Origin: Pseudomonas plecoglossicida NBRC 103162 = DSM 15088
Lineage (GTDB): Bacteria > Pseudomonadota > Gammaproteobacteria > Pseudomonadales > Pseudomonadaceae
Length of the DNA stretch: 64,000 bases
Direction: 5' to 3'
NCBI RefSeq assembly: GCF_000730665.1
Contig: NZ_BBIV01000012.1
Span: 1-64,000 of the forward strand
Below, piece after piece: positions 1 to 7,590 of the stretch (positions within the stretch are counted from its first letter, which is position 1; the number at the start of each line of letters is the position of its first letter). The position numbers and the translations under genes are program-made. The notes beneath the pieces are model-generated. The model saw only the letters and a program-made list of their open reading frames with translations. It did not search any database and had not been told where the DNA came from.

Positions 1-70
1 GCTCGCGATGCGCCGCGCGGGCGGCGCTCGATCTCACCGGCAATGAAAATCGTCTGTCGAGCGCAGGAAT

Positions 71-104
71 GAACAGCGGTTTCATCTTTGAAACAACGCT
101 GTTC
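71..104. promoter_or_regulatory. inverted repeat, likely enhancer-binding-protein site
   Basis: Outer arms GAACAGCG (71-78) and CGCTGTTC (97-104) are perfect complements, and inner arms GTTTC (79-83) and GAAAC (90-94) continue the symmetry. The site lies about 100 bases upstream of the sigma-54 promoter at 191-206, the usual place for an activator dimer. The AT-rich stretch between them (about 135-180) could be bent by IHF. The activator gene is not in the window, so its identity is inference. Confidence 0.6.
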
Positions 105-190
105 ACGTCTGCACAAAAACACGCTTCACATGCTCGAGAATTAATTCCAATGCACTGATTTTTAGAGCATTTATAGGATAAGGCACAACC

Positions 191-206
191 TGGCAACCAT
201 CTTGCT
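191..206 (+). promoter_or_regulatory. sigma-54 (RpoN) -24/-12 promoter
   Basis: TGGCAACCATCTTGCT fits the consensus TGGCAC-N5-TTGCW, with GG at -24 and GC at -12 at the exact required spacing. Transcription would start near 218, leaving a leader of about 27 bases before the first gene at 245. The lva operon of P. putida, which the downstream genes resemble, is also controlled by a sigma-54-dependent activator (LvaR). Confidence 0.7.
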
Positions 207-244
207 ATGCCCTTGGCACGTGTGAACAGTGAGTTGGACCGACC

Positions 245-1294
245 ATGCCAAGCAGTCAAAACGCGCAGCACGCCAGTGCTCGCATCGATGTCGCAGACGC
301 CCATGAGGTGCTGTCTGCCTATCTACAGGAGCGCCTGCACGGCCAGCCGGTGCGCATCACCCACAGCGAGCGCTTGTCCGGTGGCGCCATCCAGGAGAAC
401 TGGCTGCTCAAGGCCGAGGTAGCCGGTGTGCCGCAGCGTTGGGTACTGCGCACCGACGCTGCCTCCGCCGTGGCCGCCAGCATGAGCCGCGAGCAGGAGT
501 TCGCCGTGCTCAGCGCCGTGCACCAGGTGGGCGTGAAGGTGCCCGAGCCGCTTTGGCTGTGCCAGGCGCCCGAGGTGATCGGGCGCGATTTCTTCATCAT
601 GCAGGCGCTGGACGGCAATGCCGGTGGCCACCGCTTGACCAGTGCTCAAGATGCCCCCGAGGGCAACCCTTCGCTGTGCCGGACGCTGGGGGCCAACCTT
701 GCGCGCTTGCACCAGCTGCACCCACCGCACCCGGCGCTCGGGTTCCTGCCCGCGCCGGTGGCCGATGCGGTACAGGCCAGCGTCGATCAGTACCGCGCAT
801 TCCTGGATGCCTTGCCCGACAGCCACCCGGTCATCGAATGGGGCTTGCGCTGGTGCGAGCTGAACAAGCCGGCGCCGATGGCCGCCTGCCTGATCCACCG
901 CGACTACCGCACCGGCAACTACATGGTCGAGGGCGGTGAACTGAGCGGCGTGCTGGACTGGGAGTTCGCCGGCTGGGGCGACCCGCGCGAGGACCTTGGC
1001 TGGTTCACCGCACGTTGCTGGCGCTTCGCCCGGCCGGACCTTGAGGCGGGTGGCATCGGCCGGCTGGATGATTTGCTTGCCGGCTATCGCAGCGTCTCGG
1101 AACTGGACCTGGATAGCGAATCGCTGCGCTTCTGGCAGGTCATGGCCCACCTGCGCTGGGCGGTGATCGCCCTGCAGCAGGCCGAGCGCCACGTCTCCGG
1201 CCAACAGCGCTCGCTGGAGCTGGCGTTGACCGGGCGCATGGCCAGCGAACTGGAACAGGAACTGTTGCTGCTCACCCAAGGAGGCCGTGCATGA
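245..1294 (+). CDS. APH-family kinase, LvaA-like (4-hydroxyacyl-CoA kinase candidate)
   Basis: A 349-residue aminoglycoside-phosphotransferase-fold protein. The Brenner motif HRDYRTGN (H218, D220, N225) and the metal-binding segment GVLDWEFAGWGDP (around D238) are intact, so it should be an active kinase. Homologues of this subfamily, including LvaA of the P. putida levulinate pathway and the N-terminal domain of human ACAD10/11, work with acyl-CoA dehydrogenases and phosphorylate 4-hydroxyacyl-CoAs. It is the first gene of the operon behind the sigma-54 promoter and overlaps the next gene by 4 bases. The antibiotic-resistance role of true APH enzymes is unlikely here. The acyl chain preference cannot be read from the sequence. 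Confidence 0.85.
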   Translation: MPSSQNAQHASARIDVADAHEVLSAYLQERLHGQPVRITHSERLSGGAIQENWLLKAEVAGVPQRWVLRTDAASAVAASMSREQEFAVLSAVHQVGVKVPEPLWLCQAPEVIGRDFFIMQALDGNAGGHRLTSAQDAPEGNPSLCRTLGANLARLHQLHPPHPALGFLPAPVADAVQASVDQYRAFLDALPDSHPVIEWGLRWCELNKPAPMAACLIHRDYRTGNYMVEGGELSGVLDWEFAGWGDPREDLGWFTARCWRFARPDLEAGGIGRLDDLLAGYRSVSELDLDSESLRFWQVMAHLRWAVIALQQAERHVSGQQRSLELALTGRMASELEQELLLLTQGGRA

Positions 1295-1665
1295 ACCAGC
1301 CGGATGCCCAAGACCTGCTTGCCACCGCGCGCGACACGCTGCTCAAGCATTTATTGCCCGCATTGCCCGCCCCCTTGCATTACGAAGCGCGGATGGTGGC
1401 CAGCGCCATGTTGATCGCCAGCCGTGAGCTGGCCCAGGCGCAGGCCTGCGCCGACATCGAACGCCAGGCCATGGCTGACTTGCTGGCGCTGCAGGACTCC
1501 AATGCGCTTACCCCCGAACAGTCTCGCGCCCTGCTGGCCCGGCAGATCCGCCAGGGGGCTTATGACCAGGCAGGTGAAGCCCGTGCACGGTTGCTCTCGG
1601 CCCTGCGTGCGATCAACCGGGCGCAGCTCAGCATCAGCAATCCCAAGGTACTGGCCCATGACTGA
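1291..1665 (+). CDS. DUF6285 protein, LvaB-like
   Basis: A 124-residue, soluble, mostly helical protein without catalytic motifs that I can see. Small DUF6285 proteins sit between the kinase and the acyl-CoA dehydrogenase in lva-type operons. In P. putida the equivalent LvaB is needed together with LvaC to turn the phosphorylated 4-hydroxyvaleryl-CoA into the 3-hydroxy isomer. It starts inside the end of the kinase gene (ATGA overlap) and overlaps the phosphatase gene by 8 bases, so it is probably translationally coupled. The assignment rests on size and position as much as on sequence. Confidence 0.75.
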   Translation: MNQPDAQDLLATARDTLLKHLLPALPAPLHYEARMVASAMLIASRELAQAQACADIERQAMADLLALQDSNALTPEQSRALLARQIRQGAYDQAGEARARLLSALRAINRAQLSISNPKVLAHD

Positions 1666-2401
1666 GCTGCCTGTACGCCGCCGCCGCTGCTACCTGGTCC
1701 GGCATGGCCATGTCGACTACTTCGATGCCAGCGGCCGCCCCCTCGACCCACGCAGCGTGCCGTTGTCGGCCAAGGGCGTGGCCCAGGCCCAGGCGCTGGG
1801 CCAGGTGCTGGCGCAGACACGGTTCGACCGCGCGCTGTGCTCGGATTATCCGCGCACTCGGCAGACCCTCGACCAATTGCTGGGCGAGCGCACCCTGGCC
1901 GTGGAGGAGCGCGCCGAACTGCGCGAGATACGCGCCGGACGCCTGCGGGAAATCCCCCGCGAATGCCTGCACCGCGAAGTGGCCCAGGCCTATCAACTGG
2001 CCGACCGCCCCGACGCTGCCTTCTTGCGCGGCGAACCGTGGGTGGCGTTCCAGCAGCGGGTGCTGGGCAGCTTCCAGCAGGTGCTGGAGGAACCGGACTG
2101 GTCGTCGCTGCTGCTGGTCAGTCATGACGCGGTCAACCGCATCCTCCTGGCCTGGGCCTGTGGTGCCGGGCTCGGTGCCCTGGCTGCCTTCGAGCAGGAG
2201 CCGGCCTGCCTGAACATCGTCGACATCGACATGGCCGGCACCCAGGTGCTGCGCGCCTATATCCGCACTCTCAACTATTCAGCCTACGACCCGGGCAAGG
2301 CGGGCATCGACCAGACCGTCATGGAGCAGGTGCATGCCTCCATCGACCCTCGTCGCCTGCACGCCTGCCCCCCATTACCCGATCAAGGAACACCAGCATG
2401 A
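1658..2401 (+). CDS. histidine phosphatase family protein
   Basis: A 247-residue branch-1 histidine phosphatase. The phospho-acceptor motif RHG is at residues 15-17 (H16) and the second catalytic histidine is in LVSHDAVN. The ATG at 1658 was chosen because the protein then begins 11 residues before the RHG strand, as is usual, and overlaps the previous stop; the frame stays open further upstream. No such phosphatase belongs to the characterised lva operon of P. putida as I remember it. It could hydrolyse a phosphorylated intermediate or a CoA derivative of this pathway. The substrate is unknown. Confidence 0.85.
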   Translation: MTELPVRRRRCYLVRHGHVDYFDASGRPLDPRSVPLSAKGVAQAQALGQVLAQTRFDRALCSDYPRTRQTLDQLLGERTLAVEERAELREIRAGRLREIPRECLHREVAQAYQLADRPDAAFLRGEPWVAFQQRVLGSFQQVLEEPDWSSLLLVSHDAVNRILLAWACGAGLGALAAFEQEPACLNIVDIDMAGTQVLRAYIRTLNYSAYDPGKAGIDQTVMEQVHASIDPRRLHACPPLPDQGTPA

Positions 2402-3570
2402 ATTTCGCCCTGTCCGCCGAGATGCTCGCCCTGCAAGCCAAAGTCCGGCAGTTCATCGCCGACGTCGTCATCCCTCTGGAGCGCGACCCGCGCCAGACGC
2501 CCCACGGCCCTTCGGCCGAATTGCGCCAAGTGCTGCTGGAGCGTGCCCGTGAACACGGCCTGCTGACCCCCCATGCCTCCCGCGAAATGGGCGGGCTGGG
2601 CTTGAGCCACATCGAGAAGGCGATCGTCTTCGAAGAGGCCGGTTACTCGACGTTGGGCCCGGTGGCCCTGAACATTCACGCCCCGGACGAAGGCAACATC
2701 CACCTGCTGGAACAAGTGGCCACGCCTGCGCAGAAGGACCGCTGGCTCAAGCCGCTGGTGCAGGGCCGCATCCGTTCGTGCTTCGCCATGACCGAGCCGA
2801 GCCCGGGCGCCGGCTCCGACCCTTCGATGCTGACCACCCAGGCCGTGCGCGAGGGTGACGACTACATCATCAATGGCCAGAAATGGTTCATCACCGGTGC
2901 CGAGGGCGCGCAGATGGCGATCATCATGGCGCGCATGGAGGACGGCAGCGCCACCATGTTCCTCACCGACACCGACCGCCCCGGCTTCATCCTCGAGCGC
3001 ATGATGGACTCGCTGGACAGCTGCTTCAGCGGCGGTCACGCGGTGCTGCGCTTCGACAACCTGCGCATTCCCGCCAGCGATGTGCTGGGCGAGGTGGGCA
3101 AGGGCTTCCGGTATGCCCAGGTACGTCTGGCCCCGGCGCGCCTGACCCACTGCATGCGCTGGCTGGGCCAGGCGCGCCGCGCCCATGACGAGGCCTGTGG
3201 CTATGCCAACCGCCGGGTGTCGTTCGGCAAGCCGTTGGGTGAGCATCAGGGCGTGGGCTTCATGCTGGCCGACAACGAGATGGACCTGCACACCACGCGC
3301 CTGACGATCTGGCACTGCGCCTGGGTGCTGGACCAGGGCGAGCGCGGCAACTTCGAGTCGAGCATGGCCAAGGTGCTCAGCTCCGAGGGCATCTGGCGGG
3401 TGATCGACCGCTGCGTGCAAGTATTGGGCGGGCAGGGCGTCACCGGTGAGTCGATCGTCGAGCGGATCTTCCGCGATGCGCGCAGCTTCCGCATCTACGA
3501 CGGCCCGAACGAAGTGCACCGCATGAGCCTGGCGAAGAAGATCCTCGCCCGCAAGGGGGTGGCCGGATGA
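2398..3570 (+). CDS. acyl-CoA dehydrogenase, LvaC/ACAD10-11-like
   Basis: A 390-residue acyl-CoA dehydrogenase with the flavin/substrate motif MTEPSPGAGSD (residues 131-141) and the C-terminal motif YDGPNEVH typical of the ACAD10/11 branch. In that branch the enzyme removes phosphate from a 4-phosphoacyl-CoA to give an enoyl-CoA, which is then hydrated at C3, rather than doing a simple dehydrogenation. It starts four bases before the phosphatase stop codon and overlaps the SDR gene by 4 bases. The pairing with the upstream kinase is the main support for the lva-like role. Confidence 0.9.
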   Translation: MNFALSAEMLALQAKVRQFIADVVIPLERDPRQTPHGPSAELRQVLLERAREHGLLTPHASREMGGLGLSHIEKAIVFEEAGYSTLGPVALNIHAPDEGNIHLLEQVATPAQKDRWLKPLVQGRIRSCFAMTEPSPGAGSDPSMLTTQAVREGDDYIINGQKWFITGAEGAQMAIIMARMEDGSATMFLTDTDRPGFILERMMDSLDSCFSGGHAVLRFDNLRIPASDVLGEVGKGFRYAQVRLAPARLTHCMRWLGQARRAHDEACGYANRRVSFGKPLGEHQGVGFMLADNEMDLHTTRLTIWHCAWVLDQGERGNFESSMAKVLSSEGIWRVIDRCVQVLGGQGVTGESIVERIFRDARSFRIYDGPNEVHRMSLAKKILARKGVAG

Positions 3571-4325
3571 TGCCGGGCAGCTATCGCGGCCAGGTGGTGA
3601 TGATCACCGGCGCCGCCAGCGGTTTTGGTGCATTGCTGGCCGAGCGCCTGGCCGGGCTGGGCGCCCGGCTGGTGCTGGGCGACCGCGACGTGGTCGGCCT
3701 CGAGCGGGTGGCCGGGGCCTTGCGCGAGGCTGGCGCCGAGGTGCTGGCGGTACCCTGCGACGTGACCCGCGAGGTGCAGGTCAAGGCCTTGGTGGAGGCG
3801 GCCATGGCCACCTTCGGTCGCCTCGATGTGGGGGTCAACAACGCCGGTATCCTCACGCCGATGAAGCGCTTCGTCGACACCACCGAGGAGGAGCTGGACC
3901 GCAGCCATGCGGTCAACACCAAGGGCGTGTTCTTCTGCATGCAGCAGCAGATTCGCCAGATGCTGCCGCAAGGCGGCGGGGTGATCCTCAACATCGCCTC
4001 CATGGCCGGGCTCGGTGGCGCGCCAAAGCTCGCCGCCTACGCGGCGGCGAAGCATGCGGTGGTCGGGCTGACCCGCACGGCGGCGGTCGAGTACGCCCGC
4101 CGTGGCATTCGCGTCAACGCCCTGTGCCCGTTCTACAGCGCAACGCCCATGGTCACCGATAGCGAAGTGGGCGAGCAGCAGCAGTTCCTCGCCCAGGGCT
4201 CGCCCATGAAGCGCTTCGGCACGCCCGAGGAGATCGTCGCGGCGATGCTGATGCTGTGCGCCAAGGAGAACAGCTACATGACCGGCCAGGCGATTGCCGT
4301 GGATGGCGGTATCTCGGCGTTCTGA
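3567..4325 (+). CDS. SDR-family oxidoreductase, LvaD-like position
   Basis: A 252-residue short-chain dehydrogenase with the cofactor motif TGAASGFG (residues 14-21), NNAG (91-94) and the catalytic S145, Y158 and K162. It is the last gene of the operon that begins at 245 and overlaps the acyl-CoA dehydrogenase gene. In lva operons an SDR in this place reduces the 4-keto acyl-CoA to the 4-hydroxy form. Here that role is inferred from context only; it could equally oxidise a 3-hydroxyacyl-CoA. The base at position 2 of the second glycine-rich turn (GF rather than GI) is unusual but tolerated in the family. Confidence 0.85.
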   Translation: MMPGSYRGQVVMITGAASGFGALLAERLAGLGARLVLGDRDVVGLERVAGALREAGAEVLAVPCDVTREVQVKALVEAAMATFGRLDVGVNNAGILTPMKRFVDTTEEELDRSHAVNTKGVFFCMQQQIRQMLPQGGGVILNIASMAGLGGAPKLAAYAAAKHAVVGLTRTAAVEYARRGIRVNALCPFYSATPMVTDSEVGEQQQFLAQGSPMKRFGTPEEIVAAMLMLCAKENSYMTGQAIAVDGGISAF

Positions 4326-4376
4326 CCCTCGCCAATGCTGCCCCCGGTCAATGCCAGGCGCTGAAACCGGGGCGCT

Positions 4377-4417
4377 GTCATGAACTGAAAAATCGTTGTC
4401 GTCCGATGATAAGCGGC
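4377..4417 (+). promoter_or_regulatory. AraC-type direct-repeat operator (site A)
   Basis: Half-sites start with GTCATGAA at 4377 and TGTCGTCC at 4397, so the GTC triplets are 21 bases apart, two helical turns. It aligns without gaps to sites at 12116, 22672 and 29522. It ends 78 bases before the oxidoreductase start at 4495, and a possible -10 (TAAATT, 4434-4439) follows. The binding regulator is probably one of the AraC proteins in the window; that is inference. Confidence 0.6.
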
Positions 4418-4494
4418 GCCGGGCGCAACGGCCTAAATTGCCCTTCATAACGATTGTTGCTGTTCAACAAAAACTACAAGAAGGGAGATTTGGC

Positions 4495-5475
4495 ATGGCC
4501 AAAGCGGTACGTTTCTACGAAACCGGGGGGCCTGAGGTCCTGCGCTACGAAGACGTCGAAGTCGGCGAACCGGGCCCTGGGCAGGTACGCCTGCGCCATG
4601 TGGCGGTTGGCCTGAACTACGCCGACACCTATTTCCGCAACGGCACCTACCCGATTCCCCTGGCCAACGGCATGGGCGTGGAAGCGTCCGGTGTGGTCCA
4701 GGCGGTAGGCGAGGGTGTCACCAACGTGGCAGTCGGCGACCGCGTCACCTACACAGGCTTCATGAACACCCTCGGCGCCTACAGCACCGAGCGCCTGATT
4801 CCTGCCGCGCCGCTGATCAAACTGCCGGAAACCATCGCCTTCGAAACCGCCGCGGCGATGACCATGCGCGGTCTGACCGCCTCCTACCTGATGCGCCGTC
4901 TGTACGACTTCAAGCCCGGTGACAGCATCCTGTTGCACGCCGCCGCCGGCGGTGTCGGCCTGATCGTCTCGCAGTGGGCCAAGCTGCTCGGCCTGACCGT
5001 GATCGGCACCGTCTCCACCGAGGCCAAGGCCGAAGTGGCACGTGCCCATGGTTGCGACCACACCATCAACTACAGCCACGAAGACGTCGCCAAGCGCGTG
5101 CGTGAGCTGACCGATGGCGTGGGTGTCAATGTGGTCTTCGACAGCGTCGGGCGCAACACCTTCCTGGGCTCGCTGGATTCGCTCAAGCGCCGTGGCCTGA
5201 TGGTCTGCGTGGGCACCGCCTCCGGCACCATCGAACCGTTCGACCCACAGATCCTGGCGATGAAGGGCTCGTTGTTCCTGACCCGTCCGGCGCTGGCCGA
5301 CTACATCGCCGACCCGGCCGAGAAGTCTGCCCTGGCAGGCGAGCTGTTCGGTCACGTGGGCAGCGGGCGCATCAAGATCGAGATCAACCAGCACTACGCG
5401 TTGCAGGACGCGGTCCAGGCCCACCGTGACCTGGAATCGCGCAAGACCACCGGCTCGTCGATCTTCGTCATCTGA
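4495..5475 (+). CDS. quinone oxidoreductase-like (MDR superfamily), copy 1
   Basis: A 326-residue medium-chain dehydrogenase/reductase of the QOR type, without the catalytic zinc ligands of alcohol dehydrogenases. The NADPH-binding motif AAAGGVG lies near residue 150. The ATG at 4495 has a good ribosome-binding site (AAGGGAGA) and matches the start of the paralogue at 29394; the frame is open further upstream. It heads the operon with the dioxygenase, BKACE and MFS genes. QOR-type enzymes reduce quinones or alpha,beta-unsaturated carbonyls. The real substrate in this pathway is unknown. Confidence 0.88.
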   Translation: MAKAVRFYETGGPEVLRYEDVEVGEPGPGQVRLRHVAVGLNYADTYFRNGTYPIPLANGMGVEASGVVQAVGEGVTNVAVGDRVTYTGFMNTLGAYSTERLIPAAPLIKLPETIAFETAAAMTMRGLTASYLMRRLYDFKPGDSILLHAAAGGVGLIVSQWAKLLGLTVIGTVSTEAKAEVARAHGCDHTINYSHEDVAKRVRELTDGVGVNVVFDSVGRNTFLGSLDSLKRRGLMVCVGTASGTIEPFDPQILAMKGSLFLTRPALADYIADPAEKSALAGELFGHVGSGRIKIEINQHYALQDAVQAHRDLESRKTTGSSIFVI

Positions 5476-5488
5476 GGAGAGCGCTGTC

Positions 5489-6337
5489 ATGCAAGTCGAA
5501 CAATTGACCTGCGCCATCGGTGCCGAACTGGTTGGCGTGAAGCTGTCCGATGCCATTCATGATGACGGCCTGTTCGCCGAGATCCGTGCCCAACTGCTCA
5601 AGCACCGGGTGCTGTTCCTGCGCGACCAGGACATCAGCCGCGCCGAACACGTGGCTTTCGCCCGCCGCTTTGGCGAGCTGGAGGACCACCCGGTGGCAGG
5701 CAGCGACCCGGAGCACCCGGGCCTGGTGCAGATCTACAAGCGTCCTGACCAGCCGGTGGACCGTTACGAGAACGCCTGGCACACCGACGCCACCTGGCGC
5801 GAAGCCCCGCCGATGGGCTGCGTGCTGCGCTGCGTCGAAGCCCCGTCGGTAGGCGGCGACACCATGTGGACCAACATGGTGCTGGCCTACGAAAACCTGC
5901 CGGCCGACGTCAAGGCCAAGATCGAAGGCCTGCGCGCCCGCCACAGCATCGAGGCGAGCTTCGGCGCGGCCATGCCGATCGAGCAGCGCCTGGCGCTCAA
6001 GGCCCGCTTCCCCGACGCCGAGCACCCGGTGGTGCGCACCCACCCGGAAACCGGCGAGAAGGTGCTGTTCGTCAACGCCTTCGCCACCCATTTCAGCAAC
6101 TACCACACCCCTGAGCGCGTGCGTTTCGGCCAGGATGCCAACCCTGGCGCCGCCGACCTGCTGCGCTACCTGGTGAGCCAGGCGTACATCCCCGAGTACC
6201 AGGTGCGCTGGCGCTGGAAGCCCAACAGCATTGCCATCTGGGACAACCGCAGTACCCAGCACTACGCCGTCATGGACTACCCAGCCTGCCACCGCAAGAT
6301 GGAGCGCGCCGGGATCATCGGCGACGCGACTTTCTGA
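5489..6337 (+). CDS. TauD/TfdA-family Fe(II)/2-oxoglutarate dioxygenase, copy 1
   Basis: A 282-residue 2-oxoglutarate-dependent dioxygenase. The iron-binding facial triad is visible as WHTDATW (H and D) and the distal histidine in STQHYAVMDY, with the 2-oxoglutarate-binding arginine in the following CHRKMERAG segment. Members of this family (TauD, TfdA, AtsK) hydroxylate carbon next to a sulfonate, ether or sulfate and so release it. It lies 13 bases after the oxidoreductase gene and 30 before the BKACE gene. A paralogue with the same length is at 27551-28399. The leaving group acted on here is unknown. Confidence 0.9.
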   Translation: MQVEQLTCAIGAELVGVKLSDAIHDDGLFAEIRAQLLKHRVLFLRDQDISRAEHVAFARRFGELEDHPVAGSDPEHPGLVQIYKRPDQPVDRYENAWHTDATWREAPPMGCVLRCVEAPSVGGDTMWTNMVLAYENLPADVKAKIEGLRARHSIEASFGAAMPIEQRLALKARFPDAEHPVVRTHPETGEKVLFVNAFATHFSNYHTPERVRFGQDANPGAADLLRYLVSQAYIPEYQVRWRWKPNSIAIWDNRSTQHYAVMDYPACHRKMERAGIIGDATF

Positions 6338-6367
6338 CCGTAAAAAGAACAAGATTGAGGACGACAC

Positions 6368-7420
6368 ATGCAATTCTTCGACGACTCGCTGCACCCGGAA
6401 AACATGGAAAAAGTGGTCATCACCGTGGCCCCGTACGGCCCTGAGTGGATGCCTGCCGACTTCCCAGAAGACATTCCGGTCACCATGGACGAGCAGGTGC
6501 AGAAGGCAGTCGACTGCTACGAAGCCGGCGCCACCGTGCTCCACCTGCACGTGCGTGAACTCGATGGCACCGGCTCCAAGCGCCTGTCCAAGTTCAACGA
6601 GCTGATCGCCGGCGTGCGTGAAGCGGTGCCGGACATGATCATCCAGGTCGGTGGTTCGATCTCCTTCGCCCCGGAAGGCGAGGGCGAAGCGGCCAAGTGG
6701 CTGAGCGACGACACCCGTCACATGCTGGCCGAGCTGACGCCGAAGCCGGATCAGGTGACGGTGGCGATCAACACCACCCAGATGAACATCATGGAGCTGC
6801 TGTACCCGGAATACCTGGAAGGCACCTCGCTGGCCAACCCGGCGATCCAGGCAGCCTATAGTGAAATGACCGTGCCGGCCGGCCCGGCCTGGGTCGAAGA
6901 GCACCTGCGCCGCCTGCAGGCCAACAACATCCAGCCGCACTTCCAGCTGACCGGCATCCATGCCTATGAAACCCTCGAGCGCCTGGTGCGCAAGGGCGTC
7001 TACAAAGGCCCGCTGAACCTGACCTGGATCGGCATCGGTGGCGGCTTCGACGGCCCGAATCCGTTGAACTTCTTCAACTTCGTCAACCGTGCACCGGACG
7101 GCTGCACCCTGACCGCCGAATCGCTGCTCAAGAACGTGCTGCCGTTCAACATGATGGCCCTGGCCATGGGCCTGCACCCGCGCTGCGGCATCGAAGACAC
7201 CATCATCGACCAGCACGGCAAGCGCTTCACCTCGGTGCAGCAGATCCAGCAGACCGTGCGCGTGGCCCACGAACTGGGTCGCGAGATCGCCAGCGGCAAG
7301 GAAGCCCGCGCGATCTACCGCATCGGCGAGCAGTACGGATCCGTCGAGGAAACCCTGCTGGCCAACGGCATGGCGCCGAACCGTCGCCCAGGGCAGAAAG
7401 GTGTGCCACAGCGCGGCTGA
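6368..7420 (+). CDS. beta-keto acid cleavage enzyme (BKACE/Kce family), copy 1
   Basis: A 350-residue TIM-barrel protein of the 3-keto-5-aminohexanoate cleavage family. The zinc-binding HxH pair is H59 and H61 in TVLHLHVREL. These enzymes condense a beta-keto acid with acetyl-CoA to give acetoacetate and a new acyl-CoA; specificity ranges from amino acids to dehydrocarnitine and plain keto acids. It starts 30 bases after the dioxygenase and is followed by an inverted pair of REP elements. The copy at 25142 is close along its whole length. The N-terminus before the first barrel strand is longer than in Kce itself. Confidence 0.9.
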   Translation: MQFFDDSLHPENMEKVVITVAPYGPEWMPADFPEDIPVTMDEQVQKAVDCYEAGATVLHLHVRELDGTGSKRLSKFNELIAGVREAVPDMIIQVGGSISFAPEGEGEAAKWLSDDTRHMLAELTPKPDQVTVAINTTQMNIMELLYPEYLEGTSLANPAIQAAYSEMTVPAGPAWVEEHLRRLQANNIQPHFQLTGIHAYETLERLVRKGVYKGPLNLTWIGIGGGFDGPNPLNFFNFVNRAPDGCTLTAESLLKNVLPFNMMALAMGLHPRCGIEDTIIDQHGKRFTSVQQIQQTVRVAHELGREIASGKEARAIYRIGEQYGSVEETLLANGMAPNRRPGQKGVPQRG

Positions 7421-7435
7421 TGGTTCACGGGCCAA

Positions 7436-7510
7436 TCGCCGGCAAGCCGGCTCCCACAGGTACACCACCTGACTCGGTGGTTTCCCTGTGGGAGCCGGCT
7501 TGCCGGCGAT
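7436..7510. repeat. pair of inverted REP elements
   Basis: Two copies of the Pseudomonas REP core in opposite orientation: TCGCCGGCAAGCCGGCTCCC at 7436 and its reverse complement ending at 7510, separated by about 24 bases that include the small inverted pair CCACC/GGTGG. It sits between the BKACE and MFS genes and could limit readthrough or protect the upstream mRNA. Confidence 0.85.
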
Positions 7511-7590
7511 GAGGCCGGTAAAAGCAGCACAGATTTTGGCAAGTTTCATAACAACAAAAGCAGCTTCAGCCAGATAACCGAGGAGGCAGC

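Noticed and set aside
245..1294. Aminoglycoside resistance gene
   Set aside because: The fold is APH-like, but context with an acyl-CoA dehydrogenase and a DUF6285 protein points to the LvaA/ACAD10-11 branch.
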